DNA from: Planctomycetales bacterium
Lineage (GTDB): Bacteria > Planctomycetota > JAKEIC01
Assembly: GCA_022614695.1 (NCBI GenBank)
Contig: JAKEIC010000239.1
Span: 1 to 36,971 of the forward strand
DNA length: 36,971 bases
Direction: 5' to 3'
The position numbers were made by a program, and so were the translations under genes. The notes under the pieces were generated by a model. It was not told the origin of the DNA, searched no databases, and was given only the letters and a program-made list of their open reading frames with translations. Positions 21,363-28,956 of the stretch are shown one piece after another (positions within the stretch are counted from its first letter, which is position 1; each line of letters opens with the position of its first letter).

Positions 21363-24019
21363 TACCGGCCCCGCGCCGGTTCCTCCCAGACGACCGCGAA
21401 GTCGCGCACCTCGTCTTCCGCGCTCCCCGAGGTCTCCCACTCGAAGTGCGCCCAACGATACCCCCACTCCTCTAGCGGAGCCGAAACGGTGGCCGCGTAG
21501 TGGGAGGACACCGGGACGGTCGTCCGATAGTGGCCGTCGGCATCGCTCTCGGCCATCATCGAGGCGGCGTGGAGGAGGTAGGTCCCTTCCGCCTCGATGA
21601 GCGAGGCCTGTGGAAGGACACTCACCTTGGCGAGCGGCCGCCCGGTCTGTTTCTCGGTCACGCGGCCGCGGAGGACCCGAACCGGAATCCCATCGAAGGC
21701 CTTGCCCTGGAGGACCGGGAACCGGATGGTGAGCGTCGTCGCGCGGACCGACGGCGGCGTGGATGGCCGCAGCGAGACGGACTCGTACCGCCGGCGCAAC
21801 TCGGACTGCGTCCCCTGGGAGGAAGGGTCCTCGAACGTCAAGTACGGCGCCGCCTCCCCGAGCCCTTCGAGCCGGAACCGTCCTTCGGAATCGGTGAGGG
21901 CCCCGACGGAGGACGATTCCGTGCCGTCGCTCCCGGTGGCCCAGACTCGAACTCCGGGGAGGGGCTTCCCGGTCGCCCGGGCGGTGAGCAGGCCCTCGTA
22001 GGCGGCGCCCGCGAGCGAGACTCGCAGAGGTTGGTCATCCGTGGCAGCTTGCCGAATCTGAAATCTCCAGAGGCGGCGAGTCGGGCTGGCGAGCTCCACG
22101 GTCCCGCGCTCGACGGGCAGCGTTCCCTCCTCGGCCACGGGCTTCCAGTCGCCCCCCCAGAGTCTGGCCCTCCAGCCAGGGCCCGGAGGGGCGCTGTCCA
22201 CCAGCAGGCGGAGGGGACGCGACTCGTCGGGAGATCGGTCCTCGCGGAGCACGAAGTCAACCTCGCGACGCTCGCCGGGCTCGAGGACTACTTCCTGAGG
22301 GTCCCCGAGGTTCTCCCATCCCATTTCCTCCGATTGGCGAGAGAGACTGATCGTCACGGCGCCCGGGGGGACCCCGTCGAAGAACGCTCGGCCCTCGGGG
22401 TCGGTTTCCTTCCACCAGGGCCTCCGGGTGACGTCCGCGAATGAGGCCTGGATACCGCCGATCGGCTGTCCTTCCGGGTCGCGGACCGAGACGGCGACCG
22501 TGGCGAAGGCAGAGAGATCCACCACGATCGGGCTTGCCTGCGGGATGGGCGCGCCGACGAAGCGCGTGAGCCCACTTGAGACGACACGCAGACGGTGTTC
22601 CCCGGCCGGTCCCTGGAGGGAGAAGCGACCGTCACCCCCGGTTGTCTGTCCGTCGAGGAGAAACGCGTAGTCGGGCGTCCACTGCAGGGTGCGGCCAACC
22701 GAAAGCAGGGACACCTCCGCCCCCTCCACGGGATTCCCCCGATCGAGGACGACCCCGGAGATCCTCGGAGCGGCTCCACGCAGGAGACCGAACTCGAGAT
22801 CGGCTCCCGCGGGGCTGAACGGGTTCTCGACGTCCCGCGTCTCGATCTCGTAGCCCTCCGCCCAGACGGAGAACCGGAACGTCCCCTTGTCGTTGGACTC
22901 GTTCTGGAGGTTATCGAGGAGCCAGACGACGCCGCCCGGCGCGACGTAACGACCCGCCCGCCGAGGGAACTCCTCCCGGAAGTCCGTGAGGTGATGGATC
23001 TGCAGGTTCACGACCTCGATCGGCGCTCCGGTGGCCGCGTCACGGACCCGGAGGACGGGAATCCGCCTCACGCGGATCTCCACGGGCGCGTCCCCGGCGT
23101 CGAGGATGAAGCCCGGGTCCACGATCCAGCCCGGGGTGGCGGAACGCGGGTGGACCCGCGGCCCGCCGATCTCGGCCCGGAACGTGCCATCCGCGGAGGT
23201 CTGGACGACGGAAACGCCGAGGTCCTCGCTCTCGATCGTCCCGTCCGGCTTTGGCTCCCCGAGCCTCATCCAGGTGAGCGCGAGCGCGAGAGGCGCGGGC
23301 GGGGGGGCGCCCCCGTCAGTCACGACCCGACCGTGGAGGGCCCGCACGGGCCAGAGGCCGACCTTCAGATCCTCGGCCGCCTGCTCGACGGCCAGGGCGC
23401 GCGCCGCGAAGCCCGGGTGCTCGGCGACGAGAGTCCCGCCACCGGCGGGGAAGCGAAGCTCGAAGCGTCCCTCGGCACCGGAGCGCGTCTCCTCCGACGG
23501 CGTCTCGCTTCCCGCCGGCGGGTCGTAGAGGACCAACGGCTCCCGGCCGAGTCGGGCCGCGTCGGAGACGGGCTCGGCGATGCGGGGAAGCGGCCGGTGC
23601 GCCTGAAAGAGCCCGTCGTGGAGGGCCGCCCCGAGGAGTTCCGGGTGGAGCCGGAACACCTCCTCGATCGGGACCCGCCGCGGGGGATAGAGCCGCACGA
23701 GCGCCCCGGGGAGCGGTGCGCCCGTCGGGCCGTTGACGACGATCCCTTTCAGGAGCGCCGCGCCCTCGGTTTCGCGAGACCCAGGGGGCCCCGGCGCGTC
23801 CGATGGCGGGCCTCGGGCGGCCCGCCCCTCGGACTCCACGCCGGGATGTGCGGGCGCTCGCGCGGAGTCACCGCCTCCCGGCACGCCCGCCGGACCGGCG
23901 ACCCCCGGCTCGACCGATCCCGGTCGCGGCCCCGCGCCCCACCAGAGGAGCGCGACGGCGCCGATCAGCGCGGCGATCAGTGCGGCCGACTGTCCTCTCC
24001 GCCTATCCCCCCGATGCAT
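21362..24019 (-). CDS. Membrane-anchored protein with repeated carboxypeptidase-regulatory-like domains
   Basis: An 885-aa protein with one N-terminal membrane segment (about 11-28), a Pro/Gly/Ala-rich linker to about 80, and at least five beta-sandwich units of the carboxypeptidase-regulatory-like type. Signs include VVNGPTGAPLPGALVRL, VLDRGNPVEGAEVSLLSV, VRDPEGQPIGGIQASF, ARATGKPLPGVRVWATG and VTEKQTGRPLAKVSVLP, with SxxGRFxLxG-like strands between. Such arrays form stalks or adhesive surfaces; no catalytic motif is seen. It has the same plan as the protein at 6568-8631. ATG 24019 is chosen because the TAGGAT box at 24033-24038 would exclude the other candidate, ATG 24034. Its 3' end overlaps brnT. 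G+C is near 63-66%. Confidence 0.8.
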   Translation of the reverse strand: MHRGDRRRGQSAALIAALIGAVALLWWGAGPRPGSVEPGVAGPAGVPGGGDSARAPAHPGVESEGRAARGPPSDAPGPPGSRETEGAALLKGIVVNGPTGAPLPGALVRLYPPRRVPIEEVFRLHPELLGAALHDGLFQAHRPLPRIAEPVSDAARLGREPLVLYDPPAGSETPSEETRSGAEGRFELRFPAGGGTLVAEHPGFAARALAVEQAAEDLKVGLWPVRALHGRVVTDGGAPPPAPLALALTWMRLGEPKPDGTIESEDLGVSVVQTSADGTFRAEIGGPRVHPRSATPGWIVDPGFILDAGDAPVEIRVRRIPVLRVRDAATGAPIEVVNLQIHHLTDFREEFPRRAGRYVAPGGVVWLLDNLQNESNDKGTFRFSVWAEGYEIETRDVENPFSPAGADLEFGLLRGAAPRISGVVLDRGNPVEGAEVSLLSVGRTLQWTPDYAFLLDGQTTGGDGRFSLQGPAGEHRLRVVSSGLTRFVGAPIPQASPIVVDLSAFATVAVSVRDPEGQPIGGIQASFADVTRRPWWKETDPEGRAFFDGVPPGAVTISLSRQSEEMGWENLGDPQEVVLEPGERREVDFVLREDRSPDESRPLRLLVDSAPPGPGWRARLWGGDWKPVAEEGTLPVERGTVELASPTRRLWRFQIRQAATDDQPLRVSLAGAAYEGLLTARATGKPLPGVRVWATGSDGTESSSVGALTDSEGRFRLEGLGEAAPYLTFEDPSSQGTQSELRRRYESVSLRPSTPPSVRATTLTIRFPVLQGKAFDGIPVRVLRGRVTEKQTGRPLAKVSVLPQASLIEAEGTYLLHAASMMAESDADGHYRTTVPVSSHYAATVSAPLEEWGYRWAHFEWETSGSAEDEVRDFAVVWEEPARGR

Positions 24020-24032
24020 GAGGTCCGAGGCC

Positions 24033-24038
24033 ATCCTA
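24033..24038 (-). promoter_or_regulatory. -10-like TAGGAT box before the 885-aa gene
   Basis: TAGGAT on the minus strand lies 13 nt before ATG 24019 and overlaps the alternative ATG at 24034. If it is the promoter, 24019 is the only usable start. Confidence 0.3.
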
Positions 24039-24075
24039 CCAGGGCGCTCTCCTTCCGGGCGTGGTCCGTCGGTGC

Positions 24076-24081
24076 TAGCGT
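24076..24081 (+). promoter_or_regulatory. -10-like TAGCGT box before the acetyltransferase
   Basis: TAGCGT ends 7 nt before GTG 24089 and no SD lies between. A weak TTCCGG at 24053-24058 stands at 17-bp spacing. This supports 24089 over the upstream GTG at 24080 as the start. Confidence 0.4.
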
Positions 24082-24088
24082 GTCGGGC

Positions 24089-24679
24089 GTGGCCGCGGAG
24101 ACGCGCCCCCTCGACGCCTCGACCCGCGCCGACCTCCTGCGCTTCTTCGCGGAGCAGGCGGACTTCGCGCCGTGCTGCTGCGCCTACTGGGACTTCCGGG
24201 GCGCGAACCGCGACTGGATCCACCGGCCCGCCGCGGAGAACCGGGGCGACCTCGAGCGGCGGCTCGGGGAGGGGAGCCTCCGGGGAGTCCTCCTCACCGT
24301 GGACGGGGCCCCGCGCGGGTGGTGCCGGGTGGACCTCCGCTCCCCCGACGACAAGCTCTCCGAGTTCTTCGGCCCCCCGGCGCCGGGCACCGCGGCGGTC
24401 ACCTGCTTCTGCGTCGCCGCCGCCGAACGCCGGAGGGGGCACGCGCGCCGGCTCCTCGACGCGGCCGTGGCCCTCGCCCGGTCGCTCGGCGCCACGCGCC
24501 TCGAGGGCTACCCGCGCCCCGAGGAGGAGCCGATCCCGGACGGCGAGGCGTGGACGGGCCCCGTCCGGCTCTTCCGCGCGGCCGGCTTCGCGATCGAGCC
24601 CCGCGAAGGGGGCCGCGTCGTCGCGGTGCAGGAATTGTCCAGCGGCGGGGAGCCTCAGGCGCCGCTGGACAATTCCTAG
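24089..24679 (+). CDS. GNAT-family N-acetyltransferase
   Basis: A 196-aa protein with the GNAT core: a beta-4 strand VTCFCVA followed by the acetyl-CoA pyrophosphate-binding RRRGHA loop (114-119) and the long alpha-3 helix (RRLLDAAVALARSLG), then the C-terminal FRAAGF segment. The substrate is unknown. An unusual Cys cluster (C29-C31, in FAPCCCAYW) lies near the N-terminus. It is divergent from the 885-aa gene with only about 70 bp between. The last 16 codons, including the TAG stop, form the long hairpin at 24630-24677, so the 3' coding end doubles as a terminator. Confidence 0.85.
   Translation: MAAETRPLDASTRADLLRFFAEQADFAPCCCAYWDFRGANRDWIHRPAAENRGDLERRLGEGSLRGVLLTVDGAPRGWCRVDLRSPDDKLSEFFGPPAPGTAAVTCFCVAAAERRRGHARRLLDAAVALARSLGATRLEGYPRPEEEPIPDGEAWTGPVRLFRAAGFAIEPREGGRVVAVQELSSGGEPQAPLDNS
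24630..24677 (+). terminator. Hairpin with 18-bp perfect arms inside the 3' end of the acetyltransferase gene
   Basis: The 18-nt left arm (24630-24647, starting AGGAATTG) is the exact reverse complement of 24660-24677, around a 12-nt loop. The right arm includes the last sense codons and the first base of the TAG stop. An A+T-containing base and a G+C-rich tip are shared with the hairpin at 18345-18393. Confidence 0.75.
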
Positions 24680-24727
24680 CGAGCGCGCGAGGCTCTTGGC
24701 ACACTCCTCGTCCCTCCGGGGTCCCGC

Positions 24728-26827
24728 ATGCACCTCGAACCCCTAGCGGAATCGCTCACCGTCCTCGCAGCCTTCACGGGGAGCGATTCCGCCGTGGACG
24801 CGACGACGCACCTCCGCGGGATCGTCGTCCTGCTCGCCGCTTCGGTCTTCGCGGCGGCGCTGCTGGGGCGGCTCGGCCAGTCCTCGATCCTCGGCTACCT
24901 CGGGGCCGGGATCCTGCTCGGCCCGAACGCCCTCCGGCTCGTCGCGGCCGACGCGCAGACCCGGATCCTCTCGGAGGTGGGCGTCGTCCTCCTCCTTTTC
25001 ACCATCGGGATCGAGTTCTCGCCCGAGCGGCTCCTCAGGCTCGGCCGCTCGGCGATGCTCGGGGGGATCCTGCAGGTCGCGGCGACGATGGCCGCGGTCG
25101 TCCTGCTGACCGCCGCGGGGCTCGGGTTCCCGCTCCGGGGCGCGCTCGTGGCGGGCGCGGCGCTCGCCATGAGCTCGACGGCCATCGTCCTCGCGCTCCT
25201 CAAGGAGCGAGGCGAGCTGGACACGGCCCACGGTCGCATCGCGCTCGGGATCCTCATCGTCCAGGACGTGTGCGTCCCCCCGCTCATGCTGATCCTCGAC
25301 GCCGCCGGAGCGCCGGGGGCGCTCCTCTGGAACGTGGCCGGGGCGCTCGGGAAGGCCGCCGTGCTGCTCGCGGGCGTCGCCTTCGTCGCGCGCTTCCTCC
25401 TCCCGTGGCTCCTCGGGTTCGCGGCGCGCACCGAGAGCAGCGAGGTGTTCACCCTCACGGCGCTCACGGCCTGCCTCGGCACGGCCTGGGCCGCGTCGGC
25501 CCTCGGCCTCTCGCTCCCGCTCGGGGCCTTCGTCGCCGGGGTCGTCCTCGGAGGCTCCGCCTACAGCCACCAGATCGCCGCCGACGTTTTGCCCTTCCGG
25601 TCCCTCTTCTACAGCCTCTTCTTCGTCTCGATCGGGATGCTCCTCGACCTGCGCGTGGTCTTCGGCGGGCTCGGAGACGTCCTGCTCCTCGCCCTGGCCG
25701 TCGTCCTCGGCAAGGCGCTGATCGCCGCGACGATCATCCGGCTCCTCCGGTTCCCGATCCGCGTCGCCGCGCAGGCGGGCCTCGAGATCGCGCAGGCCGG
25801 CGAGTTCAGCTTCGTCCTGCTCTCGATCGGCATGGCCGAGGGGGGCGGGCTCGACCGCGCCACACACCAGTCGCTTCTCGCCGCCTGCGTGCTCTCCATG
25901 CTCGCCACCCCGGCGCTCCTCACCGCGGGTCCCCGGATCGCCGCCTGGGCCGAGAAGCTGCGGCTCGGCCCGGCCGATCGCGAGGGGGCGGTCACGCGCC
26001 GCCTGGCGCCCGTGCGGCGCGACCACGTCGTCATCTGCGGCTTCGGGCCCGTGGGCGAGACCCTCGGCCGGGTCCTCGAGTCCTGCGAGATCCCCTACGT
26101 CGCCCTCGAGCTCTCGGCCCGCACCGTCGAGCGGGCCCGCGCGACGGGGAAGCCGGTCCTCTACGGGGACGCGACTCGCCGCGAGGTGCTCGCCGCCGCC
26201 GGCGCCCGCGAGGCGCGCGTCCTCGCCGTCTGCGTGCCCGACCCGATCGCGGCGCGAGCGATCACGCGGACCGCCCGCGACCTCTCCGACCGAGTGATGA
26301 TCCTCGTCCGCACGAAGTTCGTCTCGGAGGTGAAGGAGCTCTACTCCCTCGGCGCCACCGAGGTGGTCGAGGAGGAGCGCGAGACCGCGCTCGAGATCCT
26401 CGCCCGGTCGCTCCGCGCTTTCGCGATCCCGAAGGACGTCGTGGGCCGCGAGATCCAGCAGATCCGCGCGGCCGGGTACGCCGTCTCGGACGACCTCGGC
26501 CACAAGCCGCGCTCGCTCGGGGACGTGACCCAGGTGCTCCGCGGGATCGGGGCCGAGGTGCTGACGATCGCCGAGGGCTCCCGCGCCGCGGGCCAGGCGC
26601 TCTGGGAGCTGGACCTGCGCCGCCGGACGGGCGCGTCGGTGCTCGCCGTGCTCCGCAAGGGCCAAGTCACCCCCGCCCCGGGCGGGGACTTCACGCTGCT
26701 CCCGGGCGACGTCGTGGTCGCCGCCGGGGCGCCCCCGCACCTCATGGCCATCGAGCAGGAGTTCCAGGCGCCCGCGTCGGGGGTGGTCCCGGCGCCGAAG
26801 AGGGAGGACGGGAAGGGGAAGGCCTAG
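24728..26827 (+). CDS. CPA2-family cation/proton antiporter with RCK domains (KefB/YbaL-like)
   Basis: A 699-aa protein. The first 410 residues hold about 12 membrane segments with the CPA2 pattern (GYLGAGILLGP, LLLFTIGIEFS, ALAMSSTAIVLALL, GILIVQDV with the transport-site Asp). A TrkA-N/RCK domain follows at about 432-560 with the nucleotide loop CGFGPVGE, then a TrkA-C-like domain (about 610-685; LRRRTGASVLAVLRKGQ ... LLPGDVVVAAG). Members exchange K+ or Na+ for H+ and are gated by nucleotides bound to RCK. Glutathione gating, as in KefB/C, is not evident. ATG 24728 has no SD. The stop overlaps that of the converging outer-membrane protein gene (CTAG shared). Confidence 0.92.
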   Translation: MHLEPLAESLTVLAAFTGSDSAVDATTHLRGIVVLLAASVFAAALLGRLGQSSILGYLGAGILLGPNALRLVAADAQTRILSEVGVVLLLFTIGIEFSPERLLRLGRSAMLGGILQVAATMAAVVLLTAAGLGFPLRGALVAGAALAMSSTAIVLALLKERGELDTAHGRIALGILIVQDVCVPPLMLILDAAGAPGALLWNVAGALGKAAVLLAGVAFVARFLLPWLLGFAARTESSEVFTLTALTACLGTAWAASALGLSLPLGAFVAGVVLGGSAYSHQIAADVLPFRSLFYSLFFVSIGMLLDLRVVFGGLGDVLLLALAVVLGKALIAATIIRLLRFPIRVAAQAGLEIAQAGEFSFVLLSIGMAEGGGLDRATHQSLLAACVLSMLATPALLTAGPRIAAWAEKLRLGPADREGAVTRRLAPVRRDHVVICGFGPVGETLGRVLESCEIPYVALELSARTVERARATGKPVLYGDATRREVLAAAGAREARVLAVCVPDPIAARAITRTARDLSDRVMILVRTKFVSEVKELYSLGATEVVEEERETALEILARSLRAFAIPKDVVGREIQQIRAAGYAVSDDLGHKPRSLGDVTQVLRGIGAEVLTIAEGSRAAGQALWELDLRRRTGASVLAVLRKGQVTPAPGGDFTLLPGDVVVAAGAPPHLMAIEQEFQAPASGVVPAPKREDGKGKA

Positions 26828-27714
26828 AAGCTCACCCCCACCGCGAGCACGGGGCCGTGGGCGGCGACCTGCGCGCGCTCCCGCCCGCCGCTCCCCCAGC
26901 GCCGCGGCTCGAAGGCCGTGTACTCGTAGCCGAGCGAGAGGCGCGCCGCGACGGGTCCGGCCGCGACCGCCCGCTCCCTCAGCCCGATCGTCACCGTCAC
27001 CTCCGCGCGCAGCCGGAGCGACTGGTCGTCCCGGCGCTCCCCGCCCGCCCCGAATGCGAGCCTCCCGTACTCGACGAGCCCGCCGACCTCGAGGGCCCCG
27101 GGGCCCCGGGCCCAGGCGAGCGACCTCGCCTCGAGGCCGAACGCGAGGAAGAAGGCGTCGGTCGTCTCGAGCGCCCTCGTCGGGCCCGTGGTCGGGGCCG
27201 ACTGCACGATCTCGGTGCGCAGGCCCACATACCGGGCTCCCGCGCTCCCCTCGACGGTCCAGCCCCCCTCGCGCGCCACACCGAAGAGGGCCGAGAGCGA
27301 CGCGTGGACCAGATCGAGATCGGTCCGAGTCCGGGAGCCGGCCGCGAATCGGCCGTTGTCGAAGCCGAACGGCCGCGAGGGAGTGGCAGACCCCCGGGAT
27401 GCCGCCTGCCCGTAGTCGGCAGCGATGCCGAACGAACCCGAGAGCCACGCGCGACCCCGGAGGGCGAAGCTCGCCCCCGGCCGGTCCAGGCCGAGGTCGT
27501 CGAGCCTTACGTCGCCGTTGCGCGCCCCTTCGGAGTCCTTGAGGAGCCGGCCCTCAAGCCATCGCAGGGTCGGGGAGGCCGCGACCTCCAGAGCCGGCCG
27601 GGCGGGGGAGCGGTCGCCCGGAGGGGGCGCGCCGAGCGCCGGCGAGGAGGCCCCCACGAGCATCGCGAGAGCGACCGGCACGCTGGCGGCACCGTGCGCG
27701 GGCCCGCGACGCAT
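26824..27714 (-). CDS. Outer-membrane beta-barrel-like protein
   Basis: A 296-aa protein with a signal peptide (1-28, A-L-G before A29). The mature part alternates polar and hydrophobic residues in amphipathic strands (for example ARLSLGYEYTAF and AEVTVTIGLRE) and ends in Phe (VGVSF), the C-terminal signature of BAM-assembled barrels. It probably forms an 8- to 12-strand barrel of unknown role. ATG 27714 has a TAGACT box 7 nt upstream and no SD. It is divergent from the uracil-DNA glycosylase gene, and its stop overlaps that of the antiporter gene. Its presence implies a Gram-negative-type envelope. Confidence 0.78.
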   Translation of the reverse strand: MRRGPAHGAASVPVALAMLVGASSPALGAPPPGDRSPARPALEVAASPTLRWLEGRLLKDSEGARNGDVRLDDLGLDRPGASFALRGRAWLSGSFGIAADYGQAASRGSATPSRPFGFDNGRFAAGSRTRTDLDLVHASLSALFGVAREGGWTVEGSAGARYVGLRTEIVQSAPTTGPTRALETTDAFFLAFGLEARSLAWARGPGALEVGGLVEYGRLAFGAGGERRDDQSLRLRAEVTVTIGLRERAVAAGPVAARLSLGYEYTAFEPRRWGSGGRERAQVAAHGPVLAVGVSF

Positions 27715-27721
27715 TCGCGCC

Positions 27722-27727
27722 AGTCTA
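27722..27727 (-). promoter_or_regulatory. -10-like TAGACT box before the barrel gene
   Basis: TAGACT on the minus strand ends 7 nt before ATG 27714 with no SD between. It is part of the leaderless-type pattern. Confidence 0.4.
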
Positions 27728-27750
27728 CCCCGCGCCCCGCCGGTTTTTCG

Positions 27751-27779
27751 TTGACCCTTGCCGACCCCTTCGCTAACGT
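27751..27779 (+). promoter_or_regulatory. Promoter (TTGACC-17-TAACGT) of the uracil-DNA glycosylase gene
   Basis: TTGACC (27751-27756) and TAACGT (27774-27779) are separated by 17 bp. The -10 box ends 12 nt before GTG 27792, giving a leader of only a few nucleotides. Confidence 0.55.
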
Positions 27780-27791
27780 CCCGCTCCCGGC

Positions 27792-28472
27792 GTGCAGTTC
27801 GACCTCTTCGACGCCGACAGGAACCGGATCGTCGGCGCGACGACCTACGAGGACTTCGCCACCCGGCTCCGCGACTCGGGCTGCCAGCGTTGCGCGCTCG
27901 GCAAGACCCGCACGCACATCGTGGTGGACCGGGGGAACCCGGCGGCGAAGGTCCTCGTGATCGGCGAGGGCCCGGGCGGCGAGGAGGACGCCCAGGGGAA
28001 GGCCTTCGTCGGCCGGGCCGGCAAGCTCCTCGACTCGATCATGACGGCGATCGGGCTCGACACGAACCGAGACCTCCTGATCGCGAACGTCGTGAAGTGC
28101 CGGCCGCCGGAGAACCGCGCCCCGCGCACCGAGGAGGCGCGCGCGTGCCTCCCCTTCCTCCAGAAGCAGATCGCGCTCGTGGCCCCGCGCATCGTCTGCC
28201 TCCTCGGCGCGACGGCCTTGAAGCACCTCGACCCCGACCGGCCCGAGTTCGCCATGGGCGACGAGGCGGGGAAAGAGATCGAGCTCGCCCCCTACCCGCG
28301 GATCCCGTTCATGGTCCTCTACCACCCCGCCGCGCTCCTCTACAACGCGAACTTGAAGCCCGCGATGTGGGAGCACGTGAAGGCGCTCCGGCGCTGGCTC
28401 GAGCAGGAGGGGCTGCACCCGAACCCCCGGAAGGCGCCCGAGTCGGGCCGCGTCCCGGCGGCGCACGCTTGA
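27792..28472 (+). CDS. Type-4 uracil-DNA glycosylase (4Fe-4S)
   Basis: A 226-aa family-4 uracil-DNA glycosylase that removes uracil arising from cytosine deamination in the first step of base excision repair. The four cluster cysteines are C31 and C34 (CQRC), C103 (KCRPPENR) and C119. Motif A is GEGPGGEEDAQGKAFVG (58-74) and the second active-site motif is HPAALLYN (178-185). Length matches the family. The GTG start fits the short-leader promoter upstream. The 2Fe-2S ferredoxin gene follows after 48 bp on the same strand; a joint role is not established. Confidence 0.95.
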   Translation: MQFDLFDADRNRIVGATTYEDFATRLRDSGCQRCALGKTRTHIVVDRGNPAAKVLVIGEGPGGEEDAQGKAFVGRAGKLLDSIMTAIGLDTNRDLLIANVVKCRPPENRAPRTEEARACLPFLQKQIALVAPRIVCLLGATALKHLDPDRPEFAMGDEAGKEIELAPYPRIPFMVLYHPAALLYNANLKPAMWEHVKALRRWLEQEGLHPNPRKAPESGRVPAAHA

Positions 28473-28520
28473 AGTTCCGGCGCCGCCGGGGATGATTCCC
28501 GCTCGCGGAGGCCCCCGCCC

Positions 28521-28868
28521 ATGCCGAAGGTGAAGTTCCTCCGGGAGAAGAAGGAGCTGGACGTCGCCCTCGGGGCGAACCTCCGACTGGCCGCCCTCGA
28601 CGCGGGGATCGAGGTCTACCCGGGGCTCGCGGCCTACCTGAACTGCCGCGGTAAGGGGCTCTGCGGAACCTGCCGCATGCTCGTGAAGGGAGGCACGGTC
28701 CGGAACTGCTCCCCGAAGGGCTGGCTCGAGAGGCTGCGGCTCTTCCTCGCCCCGTGGGCCATCGGTCACGAGCAGGAGGTGCGACTCTCCTGCCAGGCCC
28801 ACGTCCTCGGCGACCTCGAGGTGGAGACCCAGGCGCCGAAGATGAACTGGTCGGGGGAGTTCGAGTAA
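28521..28868 (+). CDS. 2Fe-2S ferredoxin
   Basis: A 115-aa plant/adrenodoxin-type ferredoxin with cluster ligands C42, C48 and C51 (C-x5-C-x2-C) and C91 (SCQA), an electron carrier. An extra Cys63 sits in a loop, and the segment between the cluster loop and the last ligand (about 65-85, WLERLRLFLAPWAIG) is longer and more hydrophobic than in typical ferredoxins, possibly a membrane or partner contact. ATG 28521 has no clear SD. It probably shares a transcript with the glycosylase gene; its redox partner is not in the window. Confidence 0.9.
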   Translation: MPKVKFLREKKELDVALGANLRLAALDAGIEVYPGLAAYLNCRGKGLCGTCRMLVKGGTVRNCSPKGWLERLRLFLAPWAIGHEQEVRLSCQAHVLGDLEVETQAPKMNWSGEFE

Positions 28869-28909
28869 GGGTCTGTCACGGCCGCGCCACGGGGTCCCCC
28901 CCCCGCGCG

Positions 28910-28939
28910 TTGACGCCCTGCGCGGGAAGCGGATACAGT
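28910..28939 (+). promoter_or_regulatory. Promoter (TTGACG-18-TACAGT) of the thiolase operon
   Basis: TTGACG (28910-28915) and TACAGT (28934-28939) are 18 bp apart in the gap before the thiolase gene. Transcription would begin near 28946, about 10 nt before the TTG start. It is the only good promoter seen for the five-gene operon. Confidence 0.55.
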
Positions 28940-28956
28940 GCCCGCGGCGGTTCCGC

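Noticed and set aside
24172-27960. Long plus-strand open frame overlapping the acetyltransferase and antiporter genes
   Set aside because: Composition is Arg/Pro-rich without motifs, and the other frame encodes clear GNAT and CPA2/RCK proteins.
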